Assembly (NCBI RefSeq): GCF_009828095.1
Contig: NZ_WTYP01000001.1
Coordinates: forward strand, 620,001-684,000
Source of the DNA: Pontixanthobacter luteolus
GTDB lineage: Bacteria > Pseudomonadota > Alphaproteobacteria > Sphingomonadales > Sphingomonadaceae
Reading direction: 5' to 3'
Length of the DNA: 64,000 nucleotides
Under the pieces are notes generated by a model. It searched no databases. It was not told the origin of the DNA and saw only the letters and a list, made by a program, of their open reading frames with translations. Numbering within the stretch: the stretch's first letter is position 1; each line of letters starts with the position of its first letter. This document shows, one piece after another, positions 1 to 8,294 of the stretch. A program made the translations under genes and the position numbers.

Positions 1-636
1 CTGACTTACCGGATTACCGACGCGATATGGGGCAGCTTCGCTTATCCATTCTACCTCGGCGAATTGCAGTACACGAAGGATGAGGTTGCGGTTGCGTCCA
101 AGTTCTTCGGCGTCGGCGCGCTGATGATTGGCCTCGCGCTGGGCGGATATCTGCTCACCGTTTTGGGGCGGATGATGACGTTGACGCTGGGCGCGTTTCT
201 GGCTGCTGCGACCAACCTGCTTTACGCCGACCTCGCGCGCGGCGGCGCGGTGATGCAAGCGGTGAGCGATGCCAGCGGCTTCACCTGGCTTGTATCTGAG
301 CTTGGCGGCGATCCGCGGCTGGCGAAATTGATGATGGCCATCGCGGGCGAGAATATCGCTGTGGGGATCGCTGGTGCGGCCTTCGTCGCCTATCTCTCCA
401 GCATTGTGGCAAAAGGCTATAGCGCGGTGCAATACGCGCTCCTTTCCTCACTAACTCTTTTGGTGGGCACGTTGGGTCGCGGTGCGCTGGGCAAGATGAT
501 CGAGGATCAAGGATATTTTGACGTGTTCATCCTGACGACGCTGATCGGTTTCTTTGCGGTCGCGCTGTGCCTGGTCGAATGGTGGCGGCAGTCGCGGCTT
601 GGCAAGGCTGCGGGTATTGTTGCGCCCGGCGGCTGA
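1..636 (+). CDS. ampG: AmpG-type MFS permease, C-terminal part (5' end outside window)
   Basis: The frame is open from base 1, so this is the C-terminal 211 residues of a longer protein. It reads through several hydrophobic helices, including one after LGRMMTLTLGAF and a last one around FILTTLIGFFAVALCLVEWW. The character matches the C-terminal half of AmpG, an inner-membrane MFS permease that imports anhydro-muropeptides for peptidoglycan recycling. A Mur ligase and an LD-carboxypeptidase near 47-49 kb fit that role. A TTG at 64 could start translation, but the upstream residues (RITDAIWGSFAYPFYLGEL) continue the same protein, so the start lies outside. The family assignment is by resemblance only; other MFS families are possible. 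Confidence 0.72.
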   Translation: MTYRITDAIWGSFAYPFYLGELQYTKDEVAVASKFFGVGALMIGLALGGYLLTVLGRMMTLTLGAFLAAATNLLYADLARGGAVMQAVSDASGFTWLVSELGGDPRLAKLMMAIAGENIAVGIAGAAFVAYLSSIVAKGYSAVQYALLSSLTLLVGTLGRGALGKMIEDQGYFDVFILTTLIGFFAVALCLVEWWRQSRLGKAAGIVAPGG

Positions 637-648
637 TCAGGAAAATCA

Positions 649-927
649 ATGAATAAGGGACCGAAATGCCCGGAATGCGGTAAGGCAGCGCCGCTGCGCC
701 TGCTCGTCTGGGGCATGGGGAAACCCTATGATTGCGAACGCTGCGGAACATCGCAGGTCGTCGCCAGAGGGCACGGGGCATCTTATGCAATCGGCGCGTT
801 CGTACTGTGGACTTTCGCGAGCAACAAAATGCCGTCAATTACGGGCAAAATCGCGCTGTTTATCGGGCTGTTTCTGGCGGTCGGGCTTATCAGCTGGCTG
901 ACGATGAAGCCGCGTAGGGTCGATTAA
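649..927 (+). CDS. small zinc-ribbon protein with two membrane segments
   Basis: This 92-residue protein starts 12 bases after the permease stop, behind an AGGA ribosome binding site, so it is probably co-transcribed. Two CxxC pairs (CPEC at residues 7-10 and CERC near 30) form a probable zinc ribbon. Two hydrophobic stretches follow, around residues 46-56 and 66-84, so the ribbon would face one side of the inner membrane. The stop overlaps the convergent folC stop. The family is not recognised and no function is proposed. Similar short zinc-ribbon membrane proteins are common and mostly uncharacterised. Confidence 0.7.
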   Translation: MNKGPKCPECGKAAPLRLLVWGMGKPYDCERCGTSQVVARGHGASYAIGAFVLWTFASNKMPSITGKIALFIGLFLAVGLISWLTMKPRRVD

Positions 928-2219
928 TCCGGCCTTTCCCGGTTCATCCGCAGCACGTCTCCTGCAAGATAGAGCGACCCCGCAATCAACACCGGCAACC
1001 CGTCGTCAGGCAATGCGTTGAGCGCATCTTCCAGCGAAGCGGCCTGCATGATGTCCGCGCCGTATGAGGCAGCTGGCTGGTATTCATGAGTGGAAATCGG
1101 CACCGCAGTCACGCTTGCGATGGATGGGGCAAGAGGGCCCAGAATAGCCTGCGGGTCTTTCCCTTCTATCATGCCCAGAAGCAGATGAACCCGCTGCCCG
1201 GCAAAATGCGCAGCCAGCGCCTTGCCGGCATCCGGGTTGTGTCCGCCGTCCAGCCATACTTTGCGGCCACTGCAAAGCGGGCCGGGTGCAAGCAATTGAA
1301 GTCTGGCAGGCCATTTCGCATTTCGGATACCCGCCGCCAACGCGCCGCTGGCTACGTTCACCCGGTCCTGATGACGAAGCATGGCAATTGCCAAGGCCGC
1401 ATTGTCCCCCTGATGCGGGCCGGGGAGCTGCGGCAACGGTAAAACCAGCTCGCCATACCGGTCGGCGTAATGCAGCGCGGTTTCGCTGATGCTCGAATGC
1501 CAATCCCTGCCGCGCATGGATAGCGGCGCCCCGGCGGCGAGCGCGGCACGTTCGATTTCCAGTGTCGCTTCTTCAGGATAACTCTGCGTGATCAGCGATG
1601 TGGCCCGCTTGGTAATGCCTGCCTTCTCGAAAGCGATACGGGCGAGCGGCACTTGCGGCACGCCTTCCTCCGGTGCGAGCAGAAATCGCTCGTGATCGAT
1701 CCCGAGAGCCGCGATCCCGCAGGCCGCCAGCGCCTCCGGCTCCAGAACGTTGGTTGCGTCGAACCTGCCGCCGAGGCCGACTTCCACCACGCACGCATCG
1801 GCTGGCGTCCGGCTGAATGCGAGGAAGGCGGCGGCGATGGTGACTTCGAAGAAGCTCGGGTTCAGCCCTTCTGCTGCATCGAACACTTCCTCCAGCAGCG
1901 CGGCCAGCGGATCGTCGGCAATCAGTTCGCCCGCCAGCCGGATACGCTCGTTATAGCGCACCAGATGCGGGCTGGTGGTCATGTGAACGCGCTTGCCATC
2001 CGCCTCAAGCATGGCGCGCAGAAAAGCGCAGGTGGAGCCTTTGCCGTTGGTCCCGGCAACATGAAAAACAGGCGGCAGACTGCGGTGCGGATTGCCCAGC
2101 CGGTCCAGCAGGCAGCGTATGGTATCGAGCCCAAGGCGTCCTTCGGGCAGCGACAGACCCGCCAGCCGGTCAAGCTGGGCCTGAACCGCCGGATGATCCG
2201 ACTTGCCGAAATCCTTCAT
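924..2219 (-). CDS. folC: bifunctional folylpolyglutamate synthase / dihydrofolate synthase
   Basis: FolC adds L-glutamate to dihydropteroate and to folates in the cytosol. The N-terminal ATP-binding loop is visible as HVAGTNGKGST at about residues 52-62. Further Mur-ligase-fold signatures follow: the ARLQ region of the central domain and LDGGHNPDAGKAL in the C-terminal domain. The chosen start (MKDFGKSDHP) gives 431 residues, normal for the family, and lies 7 bases downstream of the accD stop. The accD-folC order is common in proteobacteria and suggests co-transcription. A longer in-frame start would run into accD and has no family support. Confidence 0.95.
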   Translation of the reverse strand: MKDFGKSDHPAVQAQLDRLAGLSLPEGRLGLDTIRCLLDRLGNPHRSLPPVFHVAGTNGKGSTCAFLRAMLEADGKRVHMTTSPHLVRYNERIRLAGELIADDPLAALLEEVFDAAEGLNPSFFEVTIAAAFLAFSRTPADACVVEVGLGGRFDATNVLEPEALAACGIAALGIDHERFLLAPEEGVPQVPLARIAFEKAGITKRATSLITQSYPEEATLEIERAALAAGAPLSMRGRDWHSSISETALHYADRYGELVLPLPQLPGPHQGDNAALAIAMLRHQDRVNVASGALAAGIRNAKWPARLQLLAPGPLCSGRKVWLDGGHNPDAGKALAAHFAGQRVHLLLGMIEGKDPQAILGPLAPSIASVTAVPISTHEYQPAASYGADIMQAASLEDALNALPDDGLPVLIAGSLYLAGDVLRMNRERPD

Positions 2220-2226
2220 GGGCCTG

Positions 2227-3075
2227 TCAGGCGGCTTTCGCGCCTTGCAGATAATCGAGCAGCGTCGCCAGCGTTTCGCGCAGTTCATGGCGGTGGACGA
2301 CCATGTCGACCATGCCGTGCTTGCGCAGATATTCGGCGCGCTGGAACCCCTCGGGCAATTTCTCGCGGATCGTATCCTGGATCACGCGCTGGCCCGCAAA
2401 GCCGATCAGGCTGCCCGGTTCCGCAATCTGGACATCGCCGAGCATTGCGTAACTGGCTGTAACGCCGCCCGTAGTCGGATCGGTCAGAACGACGATATAG
2501 GGCAGGCCGGCCTCTTTCAGGCGGCGTGTCATCACGGTCGCCTTGGGCATCTGCATCAGGCTGAGAATGCCCTCCTGCATCCGCGCACCGCCAGCAGCTG
2601 TGACCACGATATAGGCGCAGCCGCGGGTCAGCGCGCGTTCGGCGCCCTGACAAAATGCGGTGCCCACGGCCATGCCCATGGAACCGCCCATGAAGTGGAA
2701 ATCCTGCACGCCGACGACAGCATCGTGGCCTTCGATCTGGCCGGAACCGACGCTGAAGGCATCGCGGTGCGGGTTCTTCGCCCGCGCTTCTTTCAGGCGG
2801 TCGGTGTATTTCTTCGAATCCTTGAACTTCAGCGGGTCTTCCTTGACCTCCGGCTGCTCAAGCAGGTCGTAGCCCATGTCGAGAAGCAGGTTCAGGCGTT
2901 CATCCGCGCCGATACGGCCGTGATAATCGCAGCGCGGACAAACCTTGTGATTGTCCGCAAATTCCTTCGCAAACAGCATTTCCTGACACTGCGGGCATTT
3001 GACCCACAGATTGTCATTGGTTTCGCGCTTTGCGCCAAACGGGAGCGAGTTGCGGACGCGGGTGAGCCAGTTCAT
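2227..3075 (-). CDS. accD: acetyl-CoA carboxylase carboxyltransferase subunit beta
   Basis: AccD is the beta subunit of the carboxyltransferase that transfers CO2 from biotin to acetyl-CoA, the first committed step of fatty acid synthesis. The 282-residue protein has the expected N-terminal four-cysteine zinc ribbon (C27, C30, C46, C49). The crotonase-like core contains GGARMQEG and the glycine-rich [12 protein letters not shown] region. Length and motif order are canonical. It sits 9 bases after the trpA stop and 7 bases before folC, within the minus-strand trp-acc-fol run. Confidence 0.96.
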   Translation of the reverse strand: MNWLTRVRNSLPFGAKRETNDNLWVKCPQCQEMLFAKEFADNHKVCPRCDYHGRIGADERLNLLLDMGYDLLEQPEVKEDPLKFKDSKKYTDRLKEARAKNPHRDAFSVGSGQIEGHDAVVGVQDFHFMGGSMGMAVGTAFCQGAERALTRGCAYIVVTAAGGARMQEGILSLMQMPKATVMTRRLKEAGLPYIVVLTDPTTGGVTASYAMLGDVQIAEPGSLIGFAGQRVIQDTIREKLPEGFQRAEYLRKHGMVDMVVHRHELRETLATLLDYLQGAKAA

Positions 3076-3084
3076 TTCTATTCC

Positions 3085-3873
3085 TTAGCGAGCCGAATGT
3101 ACGGCATCTGCGAGAGCCGAAGTCAGCTCCCTTAGCGCGGCCGGAGCATCTGCGCCATATTTGCCGACAAGTTCCACCAGTGCAGAGCCGACGACAACCC
3201 CGTCGGCTACCTTGGCAATGGCGCTGGCCTGCTCGGGTGTACGCACACCGAAGCCGACTGCGATCGGCAAATCGGTTGACGCCTTGAGCTTGCCGACTGC
3301 TTCTTCGATGGATGCGGTGGCCGCCTGCTGCTTGCCGGTGATGCCGGCGACGGACACGTAATAGACGAAACCGTCCGAACCTTCGAGCACCGCAGGCAAA
3401 CGTTTGGCATCGGTGGTCGGCGTGGCGAGGCGGATAGGCGCAATGCCCTTGGTGCGCAGCGCAGGGCCGAGCGCTTCGTCTTCCTCCGGCGGGATATCGA
3501 CGCAGATCACTCCGTCCACCCCGGCCTTGGCGCATTCTTCCGCAAACCATTCCGGCCCGCGGCGGATCATCGGATTGGCATATCCCATCAGGATCAGCGG
3601 CACGTCCGGATGACGGAGGCGGAACTGTTCGGCCAGCGCGAAGATATCGGCGGTCGTTGTCCGGCGGGCCAAGGCGCGCAAATTCGCAGCCTGAATTGCC
3701 GGACCATCGGCCATCGGATCGGTGAAGGGCATCCCCAGCTCGATCACATCGGCGCCGCCCTCGACCAGCGCGTCGAGATTGGCCGCCGTGTCCCCGTCGC
3801 CAGCAGTGACGAAGCAGACGAGAGCAGGGTGTGGTTTGGAGAAGGCGGAAGAGAGGCGGTTGGATTCGGTCAT
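3085..3873 (-). CDS. trpA: tryptophan synthase alpha chain
   Basis: TrpA cleaves indole-3-glycerol phosphate and passes indole through a tunnel to TrpB. With the start at MTESNRLSS the protein has 262 residues, normal for the family. The catalytic glutamate and aspartate are seen as E45 and D56 in IELGMPFTDPMADGP. The frame continues upstream, but that extension is encoded by a repeat (CVPCVPS) and is not conserved, so it is excluded. The start codon lies only 11 bases from this repeat. Unlike the usual tight trpB-trpA pair, a membrane-protein gene and the repeat separate the two genes. Confidence 0.95.
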   Translation of the reverse strand: MTESNRLSSAFSKPHPALVCFVTAGDGDTAANLDALVEGGADVIELGMPFTDPMADGPAIQAANLRALARRTTTADIFALAEQFRLRHPDVPLILMGYANPMIRRGPEWFAEECAKAGVDGVICVDIPPEEDEALGPALRTKGIAPIRLATPTTDAKRLPAVLEGSDGFVYYVSVAGITGKQQAATASIEEAVGKLKASTDLPIAVGFGVRTPEQASAIAKVADGVVVGSALVELVGKYGADAPAALRELTSALADAVHSAR

Positions 3874-3884
3874 TTGTTCTCGCG

Positions 3885-3920
3885 AAGTCCTACAGGATGG
3901 AACACATGGAACACAGTACA
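3885..3920 (+). repeat. 36-nt interspersed repeat, copy 1 (upstream of trpA)
   Basis: The element starts AAGTCCTACAGG and contains a tandem 9-mer, ATGGAACACATGGAACAC, ending CAGTACA. It matches the copy at 20986-21021 at 34 of 36 positions by eye. It lies immediately upstream of the minus-strand trpA start, so in the trpA transcript it would be read as the reverse complement. The orientation relative to the downstream gene is the same in both copies. Its function is unknown. Confidence 0.75.
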
Positions 3921-4034
3921 CGGCGCGAAAAGCTTTTCGACAATAGGTGCGCAAGTTGTGCTGTATTTCCAAAGGCTTGAAGCAGTTGTCATGCGTGCTT
4001 TATACCATCACTGCCGGTGTGTAGGAAAGTTGGG

Positions 4035-4556
4035 TCACGTTCGCTTCATCCGAACTCGACTTTCAAGGATTCTGACAGGAATGGCTAGCAGAGGAAGCAC
4101 GATGCTCAACCATCCTGCTGCCTTGGTAACCAACATTGATCGTTCGCACAGATAAAATTCGTCAACCATTATCACCACTGTTGGTTCGTCAGGCCCACAG
4201 AGCACGCTGAATTCGAGATAATCTCTCGTAGCTCCCTCGAAAAGAAGTTGAAGGATACAGAGTCCAGCAGCGACCAGCATCAAGTTTGCGACTGGGCGTG
4301 AGGCGATGCCGCTTTTTCCGAAGAGACCAGAAAGCCACCAATGCAACAAGAATAGCAAACTCAGAAGCACGGCGTATATGACCACATCTCCTGGCGTCGT
4401 CATCATCATGGACAAGCCGAATTCGTCTCCTCGACCGGCTGCAAGGTATGAGTCCAGGAGCCATTGGATGGCGAGGAAGGCGACAGCAGCACAGCCCCAA
4501 ACAACAATAAGTGAAACTAGAAGAGGTTTGCCGACGTCTCCGCTTGCCTCACTCAT
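4035..4556 (-). CDS. four-segment membrane protein inserted between trpB and trpA
   Basis: This 173-residue protein has about four hydrophobic segments, near residues 12-34, 50-72, 83-100 and 148-165. Between the last two is a hydrophilic loop with cysteines ([15 protein letters not shown]). Its ATG overlaps the trpB stop (ATGA), so translation is coupled to trpB. The coding sequence looks visibly more A/T rich, with less typical codon use, than trpB and trpA on either side, which hints at later acquisition. The family is not recognised. No tryptophan-related function is implied beyond co-expression. Confidence 0.75.
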   Translation of the reverse strand: MSEASGDVGKPLLVSLIVVWGCAAVAFLAIQWLLDSYLAAGRGDEFGLSMMMTTPGDVVIYAVLLSLLFLLHWWLSGLFGKSGIASRPVANLMLVAAGLCILQLLFEGATRDYLEFSVLCGPDEPTVVIMVDEFYLCERSMLVTKAAGWLSIVLPLLAIPVRILESRVRMKRT

Positions 4557-5764
4557 ATTTCCACCCCGAGCGCCTCGGCCACGGTGAAGATGTCCTTGTC
4601 GCCGCGTCCGCACAGGTTGGCGAGGATGATCTGATCATCGCGCATTGTTTTTGCGCGCTCGGCCACTGCATGGATCGCGTGGCTGGGCTCCAGCGCGGGG
4701 ATGATACCCTCGGTACGGCACAGCAGCTGGAATCCTTCCAGCGCTTCCTTGTCGGTCACGCTGGTATATTCGACCCGGCCGGTATCCTTCAGCCATGCGT
4801 GTTCGGGGCCGATGCCCGGATAGTCCAACCCTGCGCTGATCGAGTGGCCTTCGGTGATCTGGCCGTCTTCGTCCTGCAGCAGATAAGTCTTGTTGCCGTG
4901 AAGCACGCCAGGTGCCCCGCCTAGCAGGCTGGCCGCGTGTTCATCACCGTCGAGCCCGTGCCCGCCTGCCTCTACGCCGAGCATCTTTACGTCTGCGTCG
5001 TCGAGGAACGGGTGGAACAGGCCAAGCGCGTTCGAACCGCCGCCGATGCAGGCGACCAGCAAATCGGGCAGGCGGTCGATGCGGCTGAGCATCTGTTCGC
5101 GCGCTTCCTTGCCGATCACGCTTTGGAAATCGCGAACCATTTCGGGGTAGGGGTGCGGACCAGCTGCGGTGCCGATGATGTAGAATGTGTCGTGCACATT
5201 GGCGACCCAGTCGCGCAGACCTTCGTTCATTGCGTCTTTCAGCGTCGCGCCGCCGCTGGTTACGGGGATCACTTCCGCGCCGAGCAATTTCATGCGGAAC
5301 ACGTTGGGCGATTGCCGCCGGACATCCTCCGCGCCCATGTAGATGACGCAAGGCAGGCCGAACCGCGCACAGACGGTCGCCGTGGCAACGCCGTGCTGGC
5401 CCGCGCCGGTTTCCGCGATGATCCGCGTCTTGCCCATGCGAATGGCGAGCAGGATCTGCCCGATGCAATTGTTGATCTTGTGCGCGCCGGTGTGATTCAG
5501 TTCGTCACGCTTGAACCATATCTGCGCGCCGCCGACCGCCTCGGTCAGGCGTTCTGCGAAATACAGCGGGCTGGGCCGGCCGACGTAATGTTCCAGCAGA
5601 TCGTCGAACTGCGCCTTGAAAGCCGGATCGGCCTGGGCAGCGCGATATTCACGCTCCAGATCCAGGATCAGCGGCATTAATGTCTCGGCCACATAACGGC
5701 CGCCATAGTCACCGAAATGACCGCGATCGTCGGGCTGGTTGCGGAAGGAATTGGGGGCGTTCAT
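4553..5764 (-). CDS. trpB: tryptophan synthase beta chain
   Basis: TrpB is a PLP enzyme that condenses indole with serine to make tryptophan, as part of the alpha2beta2 complex. The start MNAPNSFRN gives 403 residues, as expected. The PLP lysine is K96 in HTGAHKINN, and the phosphate-binding loop GGGSNA lies in the C-terminal half. Upstream in-frame codons (MLDRPAM) are not family-like, so the internal ATG is preferred. The gene is first after a divergent promoter region shared with the outer-membrane-like gene at 5978, so trpB has probably lost transcriptional linkage with trpF. Confidence 0.96.
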   Translation of the reverse strand: MNAPNSFRNQPDDRGHFGDYGGRYVAETLMPLILDLEREYRAAQADPAFKAQFDDLLEHYVGRPSPLYFAERLTEAVGGAQIWFKRDELNHTGAHKINNCIGQILLAIRMGKTRIIAETGAGQHGVATATVCARFGLPCVIYMGAEDVRRQSPNVFRMKLLGAEVIPVTSGGATLKDAMNEGLRDWVANVHDTFYIIGTAAGPHPYPEMVRDFQSVIGKEAREQMLSRIDRLPDLLVACIGGGSNALGLFHPFLDDADVKMLGVEAGGHGLDGDEHAASLLGGAPGVLHGNKTYLLQDEDGQITEGHSISAGLDYPGIGPEHAWLKDTGRVEYTSVTDKEALEGFQLLCRTEGIIPALEPSHAIHAVAERAKTMRDDQIILANLCGRGDKDIFTVAEALGVEI

Positions 5765-5895
5765 GGCCCCCGATTGGCAGAGCATTGCGGGCCTGTCCAG
5801 CATTCACAGGGCGCATTATTTCTTTACGCCCGATGAACCTAATGTTGCACAATCACCACATAATCAGAAACTTAGACTAACCAATAATTTGTCAG

Positions 5896-5923
5896 TTGAA
5901 GTTCATTTTTCGCTGACTATTTG
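5896..5923 (+). promoter_or_regulatory. candidate promoter of the outer-membrane-like gene
   Basis: Within the A/T-rich 213-base divergent gap between trpB and the gene at 5978 there is TTGAAG, a 16-base spacer, then TATTTG. This resembles a sigma-70 type promoter and would leave a leader of about 48 bases. The assignment is by pattern only. Confidence 0.3.
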
Positions 5924-5977
5924 ACCTTTCCCTGCCGTCGACCCCCAATTTCGGCGGCATGATTGAAAGGATTTAAT

Positions 5978-6445
5978 ATGCGTAAGACTGCAATTGTACT
6001 CGGTGCGATCGCTGCGGTAGCAGTAGCTGCTCCGGCCTCGGCCAACGAAGCTCGTGTTGAAGCTCGCGGCGGTATCGCCTGGGCAAACGGCGAAGAAGAA
6101 GCTGTTGCCGGCGTTGCTGCTGGTTATGACTTCGACCTCGGTGCTGGCGAAGACAGCTCGCTGTTCTTCGGCGTTGAAGGTTCGGCTGACAAGCTGCTGG
6201 TTGATGGCGCAGACGTAGTCTGGGGCACCACCGCACGTCTCGGCGCCAAGGTTGGCACCGGCGGCAAGATCTACGCAACCGGCGGTTACACCTTCGGTGA
6301 AGGCGAAGACACCCCGCACCTGGGTGCTGGTTACGAGCAGACGGTTGGCGACAGCGGTCTCTACCTGAAAGCTGAATACCGTCACTTCTTCAGCGATTTC
6401 GTTGACGTGAACACTGCCGTAGTCGGTGTTGGCGTAGCTTTCTGA
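5978..6445 (+). CDS. small outer-membrane beta-barrel-like protein
   Basis: This 155-residue protein starts at MRKTAIVLGA behind a GAAAGG ribosome binding site 7 bases away. The first 22 residues are a signal peptide ending PASA before NEARVEARGG. The rest alternates short hydrophobic/polar stretches rich in Gly, Tyr and acidic residues, and ends in GVGVAF. The terminal aromatic is the usual recognition signature of outer-membrane beta-barrels. It resembles small porin or OmpA/OmpW-like barrels with eight strands. The heavy use of a few favoured codons suggests high expression. It has its own terminator and is on the opposite strand to the trp genes around it. Confidence 0.8.
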   Translation: MRKTAIVLGAIAAVAVAAPASANEARVEARGGIAWANGEEEAVAGVAAGYDFDLGAGEDSSLFFGVEGSADKLLVDGADVVWGTTARLGAKVGTGGKIYATGGYTFGEGEDTPHLGAGYEQTVGDSGLYLKAEYRHFFSDFVDVNTAVVGVGVAF

Positions 6446-6466
6446 TCCTGGTCAGAAATACGATGG

Positions 6467-6495
6467 AAGGGCGGTCCGTTCGGGCCGCCCTTTTT
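6467..6495. terminator. Rho-independent terminator between convergent genes
   Basis: An 11-base stem (AAGGGCGGTCC against GGGCCGCCCTT, with one G-T pair) closes a GTTC loop and is followed by a run of T. It lies between the outer-membrane-like gene and the convergent trpF stop. It can serve the plus-strand gene directly and perhaps both strands. Confidence 0.85.
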
Positions 6496-6532
6496 GTATC
6501 GGCTGCCGGGCAGGCGTGAGGGGCTGGAAAGC

Positions 6533-7168
6533 TCAGCCTGCTTTTGCTGCGGCACAGAACGCGGCGATTTTCGCAGCGTCCTTGATACCGGGCGCGCTTT
6601 CCACGCCGGATGACGTATCCACCAGCGGCGCCCCGGTTTGCGCAATCGCATCGGCAACATTTTCCGGTGTCAGTCCGCCGGCGAGGCCCCAAGCGGCGGT
6701 ATGCTCATGATCTGCGAGCAGGCTCCAGTCGAAACTGGTGCCATTCCCGCCGGGCAATGCTGTTGCCGGCGCATCGAACAGCAACCGGTCGACCTTGCCG
6801 ATATAGCGCGCCGATTTTTCCAGCGTCGGCTTGTCTTTCACGCCGAGCGCCTTCCAGACTTCGATATTCACCTGCTTGCGGACCAGGGCGCACCATTCCG
6901 GTGTTTCCGTCCCGTGAAACTGGATCACCTCGGGCTTGATCGCCTCGATCGCGGCGGACGTGGTTTCGATATCGGCATTGACCAGCAGCAGCACCACTTT
7001 GGCGCGCCCCCTTGCCATTGCGCGAAGCCGTGACGCGTCAGGCAACTCGATGTGCCGGGGGCTGGGCTGATAATGAACCAGTCCGACATGTGTCGCACCA
7101 GCATCAAGAGCGGCCTGCATGGTATCGGGCGACGAGAGCCCGCAGATCTTGATCAACTGTTCGCGCAT
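6533..7168 (-). CDS. trpF: phosphoribosylanthranilate isomerase
   Basis: TrpF performs the Amadori isomerisation of phosphoribosylanthranilate in tryptophan synthesis. The 211-residue (beta/alpha)8 protein shows the N-terminal KICGL with catalytic base C9. The general acid is D132 in LLFDAP, and phosphate-binding regions GLAGGLTPENV and VDTSSGVE follow. It lies 11 bases downstream of the pyrF stop. The following trpB is 770 bases further on, separated by an opposing gene and a terminator. Confidence 0.95.
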   Translation of the reverse strand: MREQLIKICGLSSPDTMQAALDAGATHVGLVHYQPSPRHIELPDASRLRAMARGRAKVVLLLVNADIETTSAAIEAIKPEVIQFHGTETPEWCALVRKQVNIEVWKALGVKDKPTLEKSARYIGKVDRLLFDAPATALPGGNGTSFDWSLLADHEHTAAWGLAGGLTPENVADAIAQTGAPLVDTSSGVESAPGIKDAAKIAAFCAAAKAG

Positions 7169-7179
7169 GGTGAGAGGCT

Positions 7180-7854
7180 TTAAAGCGTTGCCTCGATATC
7201 GCGTGCCGCCTGAACCGGATCGTCGGCACGGCTGATGGGCCGACCGATCACAAGCACGCTGGCGCCATCGTCGCGCGCCTGTCGCGGGGTGACGACGCGC
7301 TTTTGATCACCCACTGCCGATCCGGCGGGACGCAACCCGGGGACCACGAAGAAACCGTCTTTCCATTGCTTGTGCGCCCCGCCAACTTCCTGACCGGAGC
7401 AGACGATGCCGTCGATACCTGCATCATGCGCCAGTTCGGTCAGTCGCATGACGTGATCGTGCGGTGTGCCGCCAACCCCGGTACGCTTCAGATCCTGCTC
7501 GTCCAGACTGGTGAGCATGGTTACAGCAACGACTTTGGTGTGTTCACCCGCCGCTGCCTTGGCATCTTCCAGCATCGCGCGCCCGCCGCTTGCGTGCACG
7601 GTCACAATCGACGGTTCGAGGACGTGGATCGCCTGCATCGCACCAGCGACAGTGTTCGGAATGTCATGCAGTTTCAGATCGAGAAAAATGGGCAGGCCGA
7701 CTTGCGCTATCTCGTGGACGCCATGAGAACCGTGAGCGCAGAAGAACTCCAGTCCCAGCTTCAGCCCGCCAACATGATTCTTGACCCTCGCGGCGAGGGC
7801 TTTTGCCGCATCGAGTTGCGGCAGATCGAGCGCGAGATAGACGGGATTTGTCAT
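7180..7854 (-). CDS. pyrF: orotidine 5'-phosphate decarboxylase
   Basis: PyrF converts OMP to UMP in de novo pyrimidine synthesis. The 224-residue TIM-barrel protein carries the signature FLDLKLHDIPNTV with catalytic D59, K61 and D64, plus substrate contacts D10 and K32. The phosphate loop GRPISRADDP is near the C-terminus. Its ATG overlaps the stop of the upstream LapA-like gene (ATGA), so the two are translationally coupled. Confidence 0.95.
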   Translation of the reverse strand: MTNPVYLALDLPQLDAAKALAARVKNHVGGLKLGLEFFCAHGSHGVHEIAQVGLPIFLDLKLHDIPNTVAGAMQAIHVLEPSIVTVHASGGRAMLEDAKAAAGEHTKVVAVTMLTSLDEQDLKRTGVGGTPHDHVMRLTELAHDAGIDGIVCSGQEVGGAHKQWKDGFFVVPGLRPAGSAVGDQKRVVTPRQARDDGASVLVIGRPISRADDPVQAARDIEATL

Positions 7855-8216
7855 GGCTTGGTGGTGCTATCCGCGGTGAGTGCAGGGGCGGGTTCAACCG
7901 GCGCGGCAGCGGTGCCGGACGGTGAAGCCGCCTCAGTTGTCGTCGTAGCCGGAGGAGAGGACGGCGAAACCGCAGCCGATCTGGCGGCGTTTTCCAGCGT
8001 CTTGATCCGCCGGTTCATGCGCCATTTGGTGCCGCGGTGGAGCAGCCATGTCGGGATCATGCCAAGCAGGAAAGAGATGATGACCAGCGCGGGTACCTTC
8101 GTTTCCAGCACCAGATTTTCCCAAATCGTGACTTCCACCGGCTTCCAGTTGAAGAAGGAAAACGCCAGCAGTCCCACAAACAGCAAGACCCAGAGGATGG
8201 TGCGAACGACCTGCAT
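7851..8216 (-). CDS. LapA-domain (DUF1049) membrane protein
   Basis: This 121-residue protein has two transmembrane helices (residues about 4-23 and 43-61) separated by NWKPVEVTIWENLVL. That arrangement is typical of the LapA/YciS domain. The C-terminal 45 residues are Ala/Pro/Ser/Thr rich and probably disordered. In E. coli, LapA works with LapB to control LPS synthesis; here that is inference from domain type only. It leads into pyrF with an ATGA overlap, an arrangement often seen before pyrF/trpF in sphingomonads. Confidence 0.8.
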   Translation of the reverse strand: MQVVRTILWVLLFVGLLAFSFFNWKPVEVTIWENLVLETKVPALVIISFLLGMIPTWLLHRGTKWRMNRRIKTLENAARSAAVSPSSPPATTTTEAASPSGTAAAPVEPAPALTADSTTKP

Positions 8217-8294
8217 TTCAGTACTCCGTCAGATTTTCGGCAGATGCTAGGCTGCTGAGCCGCGATTGGGAAGGGTGAGCGGGTTGCCCGCCGA

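Noticed and set aside
1653-2462. Long plus-strand open frame opposite folC and accD
   Set aside because: It is antisense to two clearly conserved genes, crosses their boundary, and its translation has no family character.
5903-6385. 160-residue minus-strand frame opposite the outer-membrane-like gene
   Set aside because: The plus-strand gene has a signal peptide, ribosome binding site, terminal aromatic and terminator; the antisense frame has none of these.
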